64,000 bases of DNA from positions 3,410,001-3,474,000 of the forward strand of contig NZ_AP025483.1 in the NCBI RefSeq assembly GCF_024347455.1, given 5' to 3'. Source of the DNA: Vibrio echinoideorum. Its GTDB lineage: Bacteria; Pseudomonadota; Gammaproteobacteria; Enterobacterales; Vibrionaceae. The notes under the pieces were generated by a model. That model searched no databases. It was not told the origin of the DNA and was given only the letters and a program-made list of their open reading frames with translations. The position numbers were made by a program, and so were the translations under genes. Position 1 is the stretch's first letter; the number at the start of each line of letters is the position of its first letter. Positions 16,693 through 27,185 of the stretch are shown in pieces.

Positions 16693-17003
16693 TAAAAGAA
16701 AACCCCGCTAGGCTTGCGCCTGGCGGGGTTAAGTCTCTATCGCAGCAATCCGGCTACTGTTTATCTCTTCGAGATAAGGTGCTCCCTGCATCTGTCCTTG
16801 ATAGTGGCTAAATCCTTTAACCAATTTCCTTTTTGTTCATCGCCATCCTAGCGGTGTCCATTCTAGCCTGTCATCCTGACTGGCGAATCTCATCCAGAGA
16901 TTATCACTTCCTTGCTGACCACTCATCCTAAGTAATCAAATCTTCATCCTGAAGATACCTAGTCCATTAGGCTTTTTCCTGTTCCTGCCAACTCCCTGTC
17001 GAC
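16693..17003 (-). ncRNA. csrB: CsrB-family regulatory RNA (CsrA sponge)
   Basis: On the minus strand the RNA starts GTCGACAGGGAGT, identical to the 5' end of E. coli CsrB as I remember it, and its 3' part holds GGGAGCACC and AGTAGCCGGATTGCTGCGA, also close to E. coli. I count 16 GGA motifs, many in hairpin loops, for example CTTCAGGATGAAG, GTCAGGATGAC and CGCTAGGATGGCG. It ends in AACCCCGCCAGGC GCAA GCCTAGCGGGGTT followed by TTCTTTTA (16730-16692). A -10 (TAATAT, 17016-17011) lies 7 bp before the start and there is no good -35, as expected for an activator-dependent promoter. Such RNAs sequester CsrA and control carbon use, motility and quorum sensing in vibrios. Confidence 0.93.
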
Positions 17004-17162
17004 AAGTTAAATATTACGGTATTTGGGCGAGTTTCCTAGACAGTCCCAAAAAACATTTCAGGTGAGAAATACGCCCACAAACACACAACCAAATAAAATC
17101 AGTAACTTAGGTTTATTTTAAGACGATTTCATCGATTTAAAGTGACTTAGTCGCACACCACG

Positions 17163-17180
17163 TGTGAGAGATCTCGCACA
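17163..17180. promoter_or_regulatory. VarA/GacA-type upstream activating sequence for the CsrB RNA
   Basis: TGTGAG AGATCT CGCACA is an 18-bp near-palindrome matching the GacA/UvrY box TGTAAG-N6-CTTACA in spacing and mostly in sequence. Its centre is about 168 bp upstream of the RNA 5' end, the usual place for this site on csr RNA genes. The regulator VarA is not in this window. Confidence 0.75.
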
Positions 17181-17298
17181 AAGCGGATATCACAAACGGA
17201 AATTCGACTTCTGACAGGATAATTACACAGCCAAAGCTAGAAAAAGCGTACGCTCACCCCCATGTATTTGTCATGATATTAAATAAGAGATTCATCGG

Positions 17299-19629
17299 AT
17301 GAGCCAAGCTATCTGTCGACTGATCGCTGAAGAACTGAATGTTCGTTCAGAGCAAGTCACCGCCGCAGTCAACCTAATTGACGACGGTAACACCGTTCCC
17401 TTTATTGCCCGCTACCGTAAAGAAGTCACGGGTGGCTTAGACGATACCCAACTACGTAACCTTGATAGTCGCCTTTCATACCTTCGCGAACTTGACGATC
17501 GCCGCCAAACGATTCTTAAGTCGATTCAAGACCAAGGCAAACTCACGCCAGAATTAGAGCGTGATATCACTCAAGCCGACAGCAAGACTCGCCTAGAAGA
17601 TTTATACCTGCCATACAAACCAAAGCGTCGTACCAAAGGCCAGATCGCGATTGAAGCAGGCTTAGAGCCACTTGCCGATACACTTTGGAATGAACCACAG
17701 CACGATCCTGAAACCGAAGCCGCTAACTTCATCAGCAGCGATAAAGGCATTGCTGATACCAAAGCGGCACTGGATGGTGCACGAGCGATCATCATGGAGC
17801 GCATTGCTGAAGACGCAAACCTACTTGAAAAGATTCGCCAACACCTCACGCGCAACTCAGAACTCGTTTCACGTGTCGTGACGGGGAAAGAACAAGCAGG
17901 CGAGAAATTCAAAGATTACTTCGAACACAACGAAACACTCAACAAAGTACCTTCACACCGTGCGCTTGCGATGTTGCGAGGCCGAAATGAAGGCTTCCTA
18001 ACGCTGGCAATGAATGCTGACCCAGAGCAAGAAGAAGGTGTACGTGGTTCTTACTGCGAGAACATCATCTCTGATCATTATGGCATTACCCTGAGCAGCG
18101 CACCTGCAGATGCATGGCGTAAGCAAGTGATTAGCTGGGCGTGGCGCATCAAAGTTTCTATGCACATGGAAACCGAGTTGATGGGCGCGATGAAAGAACG
18201 CGGTGAGATCGAAGCGATTGAAGTGTTCGCAACCAACCTTAAAGATTTGTTGATGGCAGCACCTGCTGGCCCTCGCGCAACCTTGGGCTTGGATCCGGGT
18301 TTACGCACCGGTTCGAAAATCGCCGTGGTAGATTCAACGGGTAAAGTTCTGGCGACAGAAACCATTTACCCTCACCCACCTCAAAAACAATACGACAAAT
18401 CTGCGCACGTTGTTGAGCAAATGGTTCGTCAATACAATGTTGATTTGATTGCGATTGGTAACGGCACGGCTTCACGCGAAACAGACAGCTTTGTTGCTGA
18501 TGTGATTAAACGCGGCAACCTAACAGCACAAAAAATCATTGTTAGCGAAGCGGGCGCCTCGGTTTATTCCGCGTCTGAGTTAGCGGCGAAAGAATTCCCG
18601 AACATGGATGTATCGATTCGTGGCGCGGTGTCTATTGCTCGTCGTCTGCAAGATCCACTGGCAGAGCTAGTGAAGATTGACCCTAAATCAATCGGTGTGG
18701 GCCAATACCAACACGACGTGAGCCAAACTATGCTCGCTAAGCGCCTAGATGCGATTGTCGAAGACTGTGTAAACGCGGTTGGTGTTGATGTGAATACTGC
18801 TTCTGCTGCACTGTTAACTCGTGTTGCTGGCCTTTCTAACACCATCGCCCAGAACATCGTGGACTTCCGAGATGAGAATGGTCGTTTTGAAGCACGTACT
18901 ACGTTGAAGAAGGTCGCTCGTTTAGGACCAAAAGCCTTTGAACAGTGTGCTGGCTTCCTACGTATTATGGATGGTAAAAATCCACTCGACGCATCTTCGG
19001 TTCACCCAGAAGCTTACCCAGTCGTCAAAACCATCGCTGAGAAAAATAAGAAAGACATCAAATCTTTGGTTGGTAATACGGACTTCTTACGTGGTTTACA
19101 TGCTATTGATTACACCAACGAAAATTTTGGTGTACCAACCGTAAGCGACATCATCAAAGAATTGGATAAGCCGGGTCGAGATCCTCGTCCTGAATTCAAG
19201 ACTGCAACCTTCGCCGATGGCGTAAATAGCATGTCTGATTTAGAACCCGGCATGATCTTAGAAGGTGTGGTTTCAAACGTAGCTAACTTTGGCGCCTTCG
19301 TTGACATTGGTGTTCACCAGGACGGTTTAGTGCATATATCAGCGCTGACCGATCGCTTTGTCTCTGATCCTCATGAAGTCGTGAAAACGGGGGAAATCGT
19401 CAAAGTGAAGGTGATGGAAGTCGATGTTCAACGTAAACGTATTGCGCTAAGCATGCGTATGAAAGATGAACCCGGCCAAGACAACCGCGCACAACGTTCA
19501 AGTGCACCTCGCACGCAAAACCGCCCAAATCAAAATTCGCAAGGTGGACAACGTCGTCGAGAAGAACCGCAACAAAACGCTGCGATGGGTGGTGCTTTTG
19601 CCGCTGCCTTTGCTAAAGCGAAGAAATAA
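17299..19629 (+). CDS. tex: Tex family transcription accessory protein
   Basis: The 776-residue protein has the Tex layout: N-terminal helical part ([21 protein letters not shown]), YqgF/RNase H-like domain ([17 protein letters not shown]), helix-hairpin-helix ([16 protein letters not shown]), and a C-terminal S1 domain ([26 protein letters not shown]). Tex binds RNA and affects transcription; the precise role is unclear. The C-terminal tail of about 50 residues is rich in Arg, Gln, Asn and Pro and probably disordered. Linkage to greB is conserved in gammaproteobacteria. Confidence 0.95.
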   Translation: MSQAICRLIAEELNVRSEQVTAAVNLIDDGNTVPFIARYRKEVTGGLDDTQLRNLDSRLSYLRELDDRRQTILKSIQDQGKLTPELERDITQADSKTRLEDLYLPYKPKRRTKGQIAIEAGLEPLADTLWNEPQHDPETEAANFISSDKGIADTKAALDGARAIIMERIAEDANLLEKIRQHLTRNSELVSRVVTGKEQAGEKFKDYFEHNETLNKVPSHRALAMLRGRNEGFLTLAMNADPEQEEGVRGSYCENIISDHYGITLSSAPADAWRKQVISWAWRIKVSMHMETELMGAMKERGEIEAIEVFATNLKDLLMAAPAGPRATLGLDPGLRTGSKIAVVDSTGKVLATETIYPHPPQKQYDKSAHVVEQMVRQYNVDLIAIGNGTASRETDSFVADVIKRGNLTAQKIIVSEAGASVYSASELAAKEFPNMDVSIRGAVSIARRLQDPLAELVKIDPKSIGVGQYQHDVSQTMLAKRLDAIVEDCVNAVGVDVNTASAALLTRVAGLSNTIAQNIVDFRDENGRFEARTTLKKVARLGPKAFEQCAGFLRIMDGKNPLDASSVHPEAYPVVKTIAEKNKKDIKSLVGNTDFLRGLHAIDYTNENFGVPTVSDIIKELDKPGRDPRPEFKTATFADGVNSMSDLEPGMILEGVVSNVANFGAFVDIGVHQDGLVHISALTDRFVSDPHEVVKTGEIVKVKVMEVDVQRKRIALSMRMKDEPGQDNRAQRSSAPRTQNRPNQNSQGGQRRREEPQQNAAMGGAFAAAFAKAKK

Positions 19630-19680
19630 TAGGTCAATGAAACGACGGCGTGTCGTGAAATAAATAGCCTGTAAAAACAG

Positions 19681-19718
19681 AAAACCTGCATCCCTTGGGG
19701 TATGCAGGTTTTTTTATT
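19681..19718 (+). terminator. Terminator after tex
   Basis: AACCTGCATCCC, loop, GGGGTATGCAGGTT and seven T. An A tract on the left lets it work on the minus strand too. Confidence 0.88.
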
Positions 19719-19799
19719 ATGTGTTCAAAAAAGACATCAAAACCAGCTGTATCGCTATTTGATCGGTTCACATGAATCATGTTCACAACACCAAACGGT

Positions 19800-20273
19800 T
19801 TACAATACAACTAGCATTCCTGATGGAGCATGAGGCGCAACAGCATGACCATAATGATATTTTATGACCTTACGTCGTTTCTCCATCTGTCCCTCCTGAA
19901 TCGCCGCATCTAAAACATGCTTTGGCAGGCGGAATCGCATGGTATAGCCTTTTCCTTGATCAGCACTGTATGTTCTCAGTGCCAATAAGCTGAACAGCCT
20001 ATCAAAAGGATCTTGTGGCTCTTCTTGGCTAATCGAATTGGCCTCTGACTCGTTCTCCATTTCATAACCAGGATGGTCTGAAGGATCCCAAGCCGACTGC
20101 TGCCTTCGCTTATCGTCCGGTTTTACCTTTCGCTCTGCATTGGTTTTCGCCAATGCTACGGCGGGAGCGACAGGTTCTCGAACTCTATTATCACGCGCAA
20201 CTTGCTCTGTTTGCACATTAACGGATGGGGCGATCAGTGGCACACTCACTGCAGTTGCAGGTGACACAATCAT
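19800..20273 (-). CDS. Uncharacterised protein next to bioH
   Basis: The 157-residue product has no signal peptide or membrane segment. Residues 1-75 are rich in Ala, Val, Pro and charged residues and look disordered; the part from about 88 (DPFDRLFSLLALRTY) is more ordered, with KGYTMRFRLPKHVLDAAI and a basic stretch KRRKVIKYHYGH. I do not recognise a family, though I remember proteins of this type beside bioH in other vibrios. It is on the same strand as bioH, 173 bp downstream, and could be cotranscribed. Coding is supported by an ATG start, full length and absence of a better frame. Confidence 0.7.
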   Translation of the reverse strand: MIVSPATAVSVPLIAPSVNVQTEQVARDNRVREPVAPAVALAKTNAERKVKPDDKRRQQSAWDPSDHPGYEMENESEANSISQEEPQDPFDRLFSLLALRTYSADQGKGYTMRFRLPKHVLDAAIQEGQMEKRRKVIKYHYGHAVAPHAPSGMLVVL

Positions 20274-20446
20274 CGCGAACTCCTCAAGAATCGCCCATCG
20301 TTATTGCTATAACACTGCTGTACTGAGTTACACAGCAGGCATAGCCCAAAACTTACCGCAATCAACTCTGGAGAGAGTGAGGTCTGAGTATCATGCAACG
20401 CCTTGGTTAGATCATATATCGACCAAGCCAGCGATAAATTTAGCGA

Positions 20447-21223
20447 TTATTTTCGCGCGAAGCTGACCAGTTCACTGCAAAAGGCATCCGCTTCAGTCAT
20501 AAAAGGCGCATGTGAAGACTGAGTGAAGATGTATTGTTCGGTATGAGGTAAGGCTTTGCCCAGGTCTTTTGCAACCTTGATTGGCACAAGCCCATCTAAT
20601 CGACCGTATAAGCGCAGCATAGGCACAGAGATCTGCGGTAATTGTTCACGGAGGTCAACGTCTGACAGCATCTTTAAACCAGCCAATAATGAATCGGGAT
20701 TCGGCAACGGGCGTGAAAGCACCGCTTGCTTGAGTTGTTTGACATCTTGTCTTGCAGAAGGACTGCCCATGGCTTGCAACGCCATAAAGCGTTCGATGGT
20801 GGTTTGAAAGTCTTCAACCAGTTGCTCTGTGAATGCGGTTAATACGTTTGGCTGAATGCCTCGCCATAATACGGGTTCTTTTGCAGCGGCGAATTTAGGA
20901 GAACTGGCGACCGTCACCAATTTGCTTACGTAATCTGAGTGATGGAGAGCCATGTGCGTCGCGACCAAACCACCGAGTGACCAACCCACCCAAATCGCTT
21001 GCTTGGGCGCGTCGACCAATAGTTGCTGAGCAATCTCTTCAAGATCTTGAGCGTGGCAGTGCGCGCTGTGTCCATACCCAGGAAGATCGACAACATGCAC
21101 TCGGAAGTCAGCTTCTAAAGCAGTAACCGTTTGCTGCCATACGGCACCATTCATACCCCAGCCGTGAACCAGAACTAAATCAGGTCCTTGCCCTGAAACA
21201 TGCCAATATAACGCGTCACTCAT
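20447..21223 (-). CDS. bioH: Pimeloyl-ACP methyl ester carboxylesterase BioH
   Basis: The 258-residue alpha/beta hydrolase removes the methyl group from pimeloyl-ACP methyl ester, ending the BioC/BioH route to biotin's pimeloyl chain. The nucleophile elbow GWSLGG, the oxyanion region LVHGWGMNGAVW, acid in LYGRLDGLVP and the catalytic His in SSHAPFMTE are visible. ATG 21223 (MSDALYW) is preferred to a TTG two codons upstream. The divergent partner is the comF/gntX gene, followed by nfuA, the order found in E. coli (bioH-gntX-nfuA). Confidence 0.95.
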   Translation of the reverse strand: MSDALYWHVSGQGPDLVLVHGWGMNGAVWQQTVTALEADFRVHVVDLPGYGHSAHCHAQDLEEIAQQLLVDAPKQAIWVGWSLGGLVATHMALHHSDYVSKLVTVASSPKFAAAKEPVLWRGIQPNVLTAFTEQLVEDFQTTIERFMALQAMGSPSARQDVKQLKQAVLSRPLPNPDSLLAGLKMLSDVDLREQLPQISVPMLRLYGRLDGLVPIKVAKDLGKALPHTEQYIFTQSSHAPFMTEADAFCSELVSFARK

Positions 21224-21316
21224 TCTCAATATTCCCTACTTTTTCCATCAGCAATAACCTACATTTTTCAGTATGGTGAGCAAAAGGAACACCATAACCC
21301 AAAAGCATCACAAGCT

Positions 21317-22030
21317 ATGTTATCCGATTGGCTACAAAAACACACACCACGTCTGGTCACACCTCAATGCCACTTATGCAAGCTAGATAAGTCGCACAGC
21401 GATGTTCACCCTCGATGGTGTGATTCTTGTCTTAATCTCTTTGAGTCAGTTCCTCGCTGCCAACGATGTGGCTTGAAAACACTGACGATCGTCGAACAGT
21501 GTGGTCAATGCTTGTCTCAACCTCCTCCTTGGCATCGTCTCTATTGTGTCGGCGACTACACCTTCCCAACGGCACGTTATATCCAACAGATGAAATACGC
21601 CGATAAGTTCTGGTTTGCTCGTGATCTATCAAAGTTATTGGCTTCACGTATCGAGCATCCTGCTCCGCTGATCACCAGCGTACCTCTGCATTGGCGTCGA
21701 TATATTCATCGAGGCTTTAATCAAAGTCAGCTGCTCGCTAATTACACAGCTCAAGAACTTGGCGTTAAAGATGAGGTGCTGTTCCGGCGAATTCGCTCAA
21801 CCGCTTCTCAGCAAGGGCTGACTAAACCCGCACGCTTACATAATCTAAAGAGCGCTTTTACGCTTCGAAAACAAGACTTTCAAGGAACTGTCCCTTCTCA
21901 CGTCGCGATAATTGATGATGTTGTAACCACCGGCAGTACTGTGTATCAATTATGCCAATTACTACTTGAAGTGGGCGTTAAAAGGATTGATATTTACTGC
22001 ATCTGCCGCACTCCTGAGCCCTCTGGATAA
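21317..22030 (+). CDS. comF: ComF/GntX family phosphoribosyltransferase-like protein
   Basis: The 237-residue protein has an N-terminal double zinc-ribbon-like region (CHLC, CDSC, CQRCGL, CGQCL) and a C-terminal PRTase fold with the PRPP loop [14 protein letters not shown] and the segment [10 protein letters not shown]. ComF proteins are needed for natural transformation in Haemophilus and Vibrio; the E. coli homologue is GntX. The reaction is unknown. It precedes nfuA by about 110 bp. Confidence 0.92.
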   Translation: MLSDWLQKHTPRLVTPQCHLCKLDKSHSDVHPRWCDSCLNLFESVPRCQRCGLKTLTIVEQCGQCLSQPPPWHRLYCVGDYTFPTARYIQQMKYADKFWFARDLSKLLASRIEHPAPLITSVPLHWRRYIHRGFNQSQLLANYTAQELGVKDEVLFRRIRSTASQQGLTKPARLHNLKSAFTLRKQDFQGTVPSHVAIIDDVVTTGSTVYQLCQLLLEVGVKRIDIYCICRTPEPSG

Positions 22031-22139
22031 TTGCTGTGAATCGCTACTTGTACAGCAATCCAACAAAAAAGGGCTGAATTACAAATCTGACAGGAGTAGA
22101 ATGGCGCTAATAACCTACAAATCTACTCAGGTATTCGTC

Positions 22140-22724
22140 GTGTCAAATATTACTATTACAGAAACAGCTCAAACTCACTTTGCCAATCTGCTGTCACAGC
22201 AGCCTGAAGGTACAAACATTCGTGTGTTCGTGGTAAACCCAGGCACACAAAACGCTGAGTGTGGTGTTTCTTACTGCCCAACAGATGCTATCGAAGCGTC
22301 TGACACTAAGCTTTCTTTCGACGCTTTCTCGGCATACGTTGATGAGCTAAGCCTACCATTCCTAGACGAAGCTGAGATTGACTTCGTAACTGACAAAATG
22401 GGCTCTCAACTCACGCTAAAAGCGCCAAACGCTAAAATGCGTAAAGTATCAGACGACGCAACTCTGATAGAGCGTGTTGAGTATGCAATCCAAACACAAG
22501 TGAACCCACAGCTTGCTGGCCACGGCGGTCACGTTAGCCTAGTAGAGATCACTGAAGAAGGCGCAGCTATCGTTGCATTCGGCGGCGGTTGTAACGGTTG
22601 TTCTATGGTTGACGTAACGCTTAAAGAAGGCATCGAGAAAGAACTTCTTCAACAATTCGAAGGTGAATTGACGGCCGTTCGTGATGCAACTGAGCACGAT
22701 CGCGGTGAGCACTCTTACTACTAA
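22140..22724 (+). CDS. nfuA: Fe-S biogenesis protein NfuA
   Basis: The 194-residue protein carries 4Fe-4S clusters to client enzymes. The N-terminal degenerate A-type domain ([23 protein letters not shown]) precedes the Nfu domain with the cluster motif [20 protein letters not shown] chose the GTG at 22140 (MSNITITE) because it gives the family length. An ATG at 22101 has a stronger ribosome site (AGGAG) and would add 13 residues; both are possible. Confidence 0.95.
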   Translation: MSNITITETAQTHFANLLSQQPEGTNIRVFVVNPGTQNAECGVSYCPTDAIEASDTKLSFDAFSAYVDELSLPFLDEAEIDFVTDKMGSQLTLKAPNAKMRKVSDDATLIERVEYAIQTQVNPQLAGHGGHVSLVEITEEGAAIVAFGGGCNGCSMVDVTLKEGIEKELLQQFEGELTAVRDATEHDRGEHSYY

Positions 22725-22842
22725 TAATTTTACGACTAGGTACTTCATGATTAGCTACTTCACGACCAAGTACCTTACAACTAAGTGCTACTACGCTAAG
22801 CAGTCATGCAGTCTTAGCCAGTAGAAAGTTAAAGATTCAATC

Positions 22843-22875
22843 AAAAGGTTGATGCGCAAGCATCAACCTTTTTTT
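22843..22875 (+). terminator. Terminator after nfuA
   Basis: AAAGGTTGATGC, loop GCAA, GCATCAACCTTT and a T run. The 120 bp before it hold degenerate repeats of a TACTTCA/AAGTAC type and no gene. Confidence 0.92.
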
Positions 22876-23097
22876 GTGTTTAAAACAGCAGAGCGCTTTC
22901 GAACCGTCTATTTCTCGTTCAATGCCCATAATGACGGGCGCGTTACCATTTGGAGTAAGGTATTCAAGTGATCGCAATCGGTTCCTGATCCAATAATTCC
23001 AGGATATGAAAACTCGGATCTAGGAACTCAACTCTATTTCCCCTATATTAGAATGACTTTATAAGAAAGAATTCCAATGAGCTAAGGAGCGAGCGCA

Positions 23098-23649
23098 ATG
23101 ACAAAAAGGACCAAGCCAGAAATTTTGGCTCAACAAACTGTCGCTCAATCAAAACTATTCTCTATCGAGTCTCTCGATTTACGCTTTTCAAACGGTGTAG
23201 AGCGTACCTACGAACGCATGAAGCCCAGCGGCCGCAACGCAGTAATGATGGTTCCGATTACTGAACAAGGCGATATTCTGTTAGTGCGTGAATACGCAGC
23301 AGGCACAGAGCGCTATGAACTCGGCTTTCCAAAAGGGCTAATTGATCCAGGTGAGCAGCCCAATCAAGCCGCCGTTCGTGAACTAAAAGAAGAGATTGGC
23401 TTTGGTGCCAACAAGCTTACTCCTCTAAAAGAAGTGATCCTTGCACCCTCTTACTTCTCTAGCAAAATGACGCTGTTTATCGCAGAAGAACTCTACCCTG
23501 AGAAACTAGAAGGTGACGAACCAGAGCCACTAGACATTGTGCGCTGGCCACTTGCTCAAGCCGAAGAACTGTTAACGCATCTCGACTTCTGTGAGGCTCG
23601 CAGTATTACAGCCCTACTATTAGCCCTTCGTGTATTAAACAATAATTAG
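23098..23649 (+). CDS. nudE: ADP compounds hydrolase NudE
   Basis: The 183-residue Nudix hydrolase cleaves ADP-ribose, Ap3A, NADH and similar compounds. The Nudix box is GLIDPGEQPNQAAVRELKEE followed by IGF, with GFPKG before it. Strong ribosome site (AAGGAG) upstream of ATG 23098. It is 36 bp upstream of cysQ, an operon pairing also seen in E. coli relatives; both enzymes remove by-products of nucleotide metabolism. Confidence 0.94.
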   Translation: MTKRTKPEILAQQTVAQSKLFSIESLDLRFSNGVERTYERMKPSGRNAVMMVPITEQGDILLVREYAAGTERYELGFPKGLIDPGEQPNQAAVRELKEEIGFGANKLTPLKEVILAPSYFSSKMTLFIAEELYPEKLEGDEPEPLDIVRWPLAQAEELLTHLDFCEARSITALLLALRVLNNN

Positions 23650-23685
23650 AACATTTAGGCTCGCTCGAAGAGTAAGAGAATATTT

Positions 23686-24513
23686 ATGCCAATAACAAAA
23701 GATTTGTCTCACCTCCTACCCTCTATCATTGAGATTGCTCGCTCTGCAGGCCAACTCATCTTAGAGATTTACGAGAAAAAGGATTACGAAGAGTTCATCA
23801 AGAGTGATGACACTCCAGTAACCAGTGCCGATCTTGCAGCACATAAGCTGATATTAAAAAAACTCACTGAACTCACGCCTGATATTCCCGTATTATCAGA
23901 AGAAGACGCCGACATCAGCCTAGAGCAACGCTCTCAATGGGACCGCTACTGGTTGGTTGACCCATTAGATGGCACACAAGAGTTCATCGCTAGAAGTGGC
24001 GATTTCGCGACAATTATCGCCCTAATTGAACATAACAAACCGGTTATGGGTGTGGTGTATGCGCCAGTTTCGGGTGTGAGCTATTACGCTTACAGTGGTA
24101 AAGGCGCTTGGAAAATCCCTGACCTTAACGACAGCGTGAAAATCAAAACGCATCGCCACGAACTGCCAAACCAATCGATCGCAATGGCAATCAGTCGTCG
24201 ACAAGACATCAATCGAATCACTAGCCACATGAGCTCTGCTTGGAATTACGATCTAGTACCACTAGGTTCTGCAGCCCTTAAAGCCTGTTTAGTCGCAGAA
24301 GGCGCTGTGGATTGTTATCTACGCTTAGGGCCAACCGGAGAATGGGATACAGCCGCAACACAGTGCATTGTTGAAGAAGCTGGCGGACGTATCTTGAATA
24401 CACAGCTAGAGCCACTCTCTTACAATGAAAGAGAGACGCTTGAGAACCCGAATTTCATTGTATTAGGTGATGCTGACTTGCCTTGGTCAGAAATATTACA
24501 GGGTAAAGACTAA
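23686..24513 (+). CDS. cysQ: 3'(2'),5'-bisphosphate nucleotidase CysQ
   Basis: The 275-residue inositol-monophosphatase-fold enzyme hydrolyses PAP formed in sulfate assimilation. Motifs for metal binding are intact: SEEDADI, VDPLDGTQEFI and the C-terminal GEWDTAATQCIVEEAGG. Likely cotranscribed with nudE and ended by the strong terminator at 24550. Confidence 0.95.
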   Translation: MPITKDLSHLLPSIIEIARSAGQLILEIYEKKDYEEFIKSDDTPVTSADLAAHKLILKKLTELTPDIPVLSEEDADISLEQRSQWDRYWLVDPLDGTQEFIARSGDFATIIALIEHNKPVMGVVYAPVSGVSYYAYSGKGAWKIPDLNDSVKIKTHRHELPNQSIAMAISRRQDINRITSHMSSAWNYDLVPLGSAALKACLVAEGAVDCYLRLGPTGEWDTAATQCIVEEAGGRILNTQLEPLSYNERETLENPNFIVLGDADLPWSEILQGKD

Positions 24514-24547
24514 ACCGCTTGTTCTCTGTAACGACCGATATATTCAA

Positions 24548-24583
24548 ACAAAATGGGCACCTCACTGAGGTGCCCATTTTTTA
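24548..24583. terminator. Bidirectional terminator between cysQ and gspN
   Basis: AAATGGGCACCTCA and TGAGGTGCCCATTT form a near-perfect 14-bp stem with A and T tracts on either side. It serves cysQ and the whole gsp operon arriving from the right. Confidence 0.92.
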
Positions 24584-24647
24584 TATCTCATTATTTAATT
24601 GCCAGATTGGCTAACCAACAGATGCTAACTTAGAAGTAGATACCGGC

Positions 24648-25427
24648 CTAAAAACGTCCTTGGTAGGTAAATTGATACTTACCTTGGCTATCAGGGTTAC
24701 CCAACCACTTAAGTTGGCTCTGCATCGCAGGAGGGAACTCAGCACCCGGTTTAAACCACGCCGCGGATGTGTAGCGTTGATTTGGCGTTACGCTCGCCGA
24801 GAGCTCACTGTCCACTTGAACGCTCTTCTGAGCGCCTTTGGCTGCAATAGTACTGTCTTCACAAGTAATATCCGCAATCACAGGGCCAAGATCTAACGAA
24901 CCCACTGGCGAGTCGACCGCTGCACCAGACCAAGCAAGCGTACCTTCGCCCGATTGGCACCAAGGTTGAGCATGAACCGCATGTTTGATCGTCAGTTCAA
25001 CTTGTCCTGCAATAGAAACCGGTACTGGGATAGCAGGCGCATATTTCATCACGTTGCTGGCTGGCATTGATGCCACTAAGTTTTCCGCGTAAGCACCGCT
25101 CATGCTATACCCGACACGCCCTTTACCTGATAAGTTCATGTCGCTGTTACGGCCAAAGCGAACCGCAAGTTCTGCTTTGGCTTGGAATAGTTTCGAGAAC
25201 TGGAAGTCCCATTGTACAGAGCCGTAATTGACGCGCTGCCACGCAATATTGTTAGCGCGACCTTGCCAAACAGTGCCTTCAACGCCTTCGATATTTAAGC
25301 CACGCACAACTGGCGCATGCTTAAGAGCAAAAGAAGCCGGTAAGTGCAGGAGTAAACTTACCGAGAAAAAAACGATAAAGATGCTACTGAATAGCAGGCC
25401 ATATTTAAAAGATATACCGCGTTTCAC
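24648..25427 (-). CDS. gspN: Type II secretion system protein N
   Basis: The 259-residue protein has one N-terminal membrane anchor (about residues 7-28) and a periplasmic beta-rich domain with GVEGTVWQGRA, the GspN (T2SSN) signature, and two cysteines in WCQSGEG and ITCEDS. The GTG at 25427 follows GAGG and begins one base after the gspM stop, so I prefer it to the open frame further upstream. Last gene of the gspCDEFGHIJKLMN operon; GspN is present only in some T2SS and its role is unclear. Confidence 0.93.
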   Translation of the reverse strand: MKRGISFKYGLLFSSIFIVFFSVSLLLHLPASFALKHAPVVRGLNIEGVEGTVWQGRANNIAWQRVNYGSVQWDFQFSKLFQAKAELAVRFGRNSDMNLSGKGRVGYSMSGAYAENLVASMPASNVMKYAPAIPVPVSIAGQVELTIKHAVHAQPWCQSGEGTLAWSGAAVDSPVGSLDLGPVIADITCEDSTIAAKGAQKSVQVDSELSASVTPNQRYTSAAWFKPGAEFPPAMQSQLKWLGNPDSQGKYQFTYQGRF

Positions 25428-25428
25428 A

Positions 25429-25917
25429 TTAACCTCGTTTAAACTGTAGTCGGTTGACGTCAATAACCCCAGGGCTATCAGAGCGATCAATATCCATAAA
25501 TTCGACCTCAACACCCTGCTTTTCTTTCAGGTATGTCAGCCAATCAACGAACTTATTAAATGGCACAGGCTTAATCCACACTTGCAACATTTCACCACGT
25601 GGTTGTACGCGTATCAGCTCGATGTTAAAACGGCGCATAGAAGCCGGCACCGACTGGTTTAAAGGCTGACTAGCACTAATGCCACCGCTACCTCTTAGTT
25701 CAACGACTTGATTGGCTTTGTCCGTTACCCAAGCCAGAAGTTGCTTCTCACTTTGAATACGACTTTGTGCCAGTTCAGCTCGCTGACTGAGTGGCTGTAG
25801 TAACCCCCAATAAACAATACCCAACACGAGTAAAATAGAACAACCAATAACTAATCGTTGCTCCCTTTGACTTATTGAAGTCCACCACGCTTGGAGTGGT
25901 TCAATCATATTTCTCAT
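25429..25917 (-). CDS. gspM: Type II secretion system protein M
   Basis: The 162-residue bitopic protein has a short cytoplasmic start, a membrane helix (about 22-43, LVIGCSILLVLGIVYWGLL) and a periplasmic ferredoxin-like domain. The segment MLQVWIKPVPFNKFVDWLTYL is typical of GspM. It pairs with GspL in the inner-membrane platform. ATG 25917 has AGGAG seven bases upstream; a GTG one codon earlier is too close to it. Confidence 0.93.
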   Translation of the reverse strand: MRNMIEPLQAWWTSISQREQRLVIGCSILLVLGIVYWGLLQPLSQRAELAQSRIQSEKQLLAWVTDKANQVVELRGSGGISASQPLNQSVPASMRRFNIELIRVQPRGEMLQVWIKPVPFNKFVDWLTYLKEKQGVEVEFMDIDRSDSPGVIDVNRLQFKRG

Positions 25918-25937
25918 CACTGCTCTCCTTGCGTTGG

Positions 25938-27185
25938 TTACTGACGGGGTTTAAGGGTAAAACTACCAAATACGGCATCGCCATTACGATTCAATGGCCC
26001 TTGTTCCACGGCAAACTTCTCTTCGAGTTTCCCTCTGGCGGTCTCGAAATGTTGAAAGTCGGAACTTTTAGCCTGTAGTCGAACCTCAGAACGGTTACCG
26101 TCGTAGCGAATAGTTTCAACTTCAATCGATTTCACTTGCCCTAGGGTTTCTGGCAGTAATGCTAGCCATCCAAGTAAGGAATCACCCTCGCCTGAACCAC
26201 CGTATTTCTTGGCTTCATCGTTCATCTGACGCTTGAGGTAACTCACGGTCGGAATACGTTGTTTATCTGGGAGCACACTTCTAAAAATACGCTCACTTTC
26301 CATTCGATAGGCTTGGGCTTGCGCTTCATATTGCTGAACCTTCAACACTTGTTGAGTCACAATTACCGCGACCAGCAAGCAAGCAGCAACCGCCACTTTT
26401 TGCCATACACGCCAATATTTACTGAATGAAGATTTGGTTTTAAAAGTGCCAGTCAGTAAATTTACACTGCTTGTGATCGCTTGTTGGCTCAATAAAGCCA
26501 TCACCAACTCTGCAGGTTTAGCATGCCATTCCATACCACTGTTCTGCTGAACGTCATCGCTCGGCAATGAGGTATAGCTAAAAATTTTAGTTGGTTCTTC
26601 CTGCTCATCAGCGACAATCCAGTCACTTTTCAGGAACATCGGTAACCATGCTTCACTGATAGATACAGCTTGATAGTTCCCTTGACGTTGAGAGTTACCT
26701 TGACGCAATAGCCAATGTTGGTCGATCTGTAACGCACTGACGCCTTGTTCTTCCAAAGGCACGGCTAGCGTATCTGGCAATACCTTACGAAAGACAATAT
26801 TGGCTTCGCGAAACTTGTCTAAAGCTTGCTTTAACCACTCACGTTCAACACCGCACACTGTGGCATGAGTGGAATCTTTATCTAAAATGGTTAAGTGCAA
26901 GTCTTCGATATCTTGTGCCACTTCGTCTTCTAATAAAAACGGCAGCATAGAATCAAATTGGCGAGCAGCACCTTTTGGGATCTCAACACGCTTAATTAAG
27001 CATTCATTTCCCGGCAATAAAGCGATACAACTGCGCTTTTCAGCGTAAGGCGTTAACTCACTAAGCTGTTCCCAGCTAGACAGTTCACCACTTGCTATCA
27101 CTTCTTGTTGGCTTGTCGACCAAACTAACCACTGCACTGGGCTTTGTGGTTCGTTACTCAGTCGAACGGTCAGAAACTCGCTCAC
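25938..27185 (-). CDS. gspL: Type II secretion system protein L
   Basis: The 415-residue protein has an actin-like cytoplasmic domain that binds the GspE ATPase ([45 protein letters not shown]), one membrane helix (about 266-286) and a periplasmic GspL_C domain. Start GTG 27185 has GGAGG five bases upstream. It overlaps the end of gspK by 32 bp, implying coupling. Confidence 0.94.
   Translation of the reverse strand: MSEFLTVRLSNEPQSPVQWLVWSTSQQEVIASGELSSWEQLSELTPYAEKRSCIALLPGNECLIKRVEIPKGAARQFDSMLPFLLEDEVAQDIEDLHLTILDKDSTHATVCGVEREWLKQALDKFREANIVFRKVLPDTLAVPLEEQGVSALQIDQHWLLRQGNSQRQGNYQAVSISEAWLPMFLKSDWIVADEQEEPTKIFSYTSLPSDDVQQNSGMEWHAKPAELVMALLSQQAITSSVNLLTGTFKTKSSFSKYWRVWQKVAVAACLLVAVIVTQQVLKVQQYEAQAQAYRMESERIFRSVLPDKQRIPTVSYLKRQMNDEAKKYGGSGEGDSLLGWLALLPETLGQVKSIEVETIRYDGNRSEVRLQAKSSDFQHFETARGKLEEKFAVEQGPLNRNGDAVFGSFTLKPRQ

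Noticed and set aside
24648..25514. Longer GspN starting 29 codons upstream
   Set aside because: The extra residues lie inside gspM in another frame, while GTG 25427 has a ribosome site and is followed by a normal membrane anchor.
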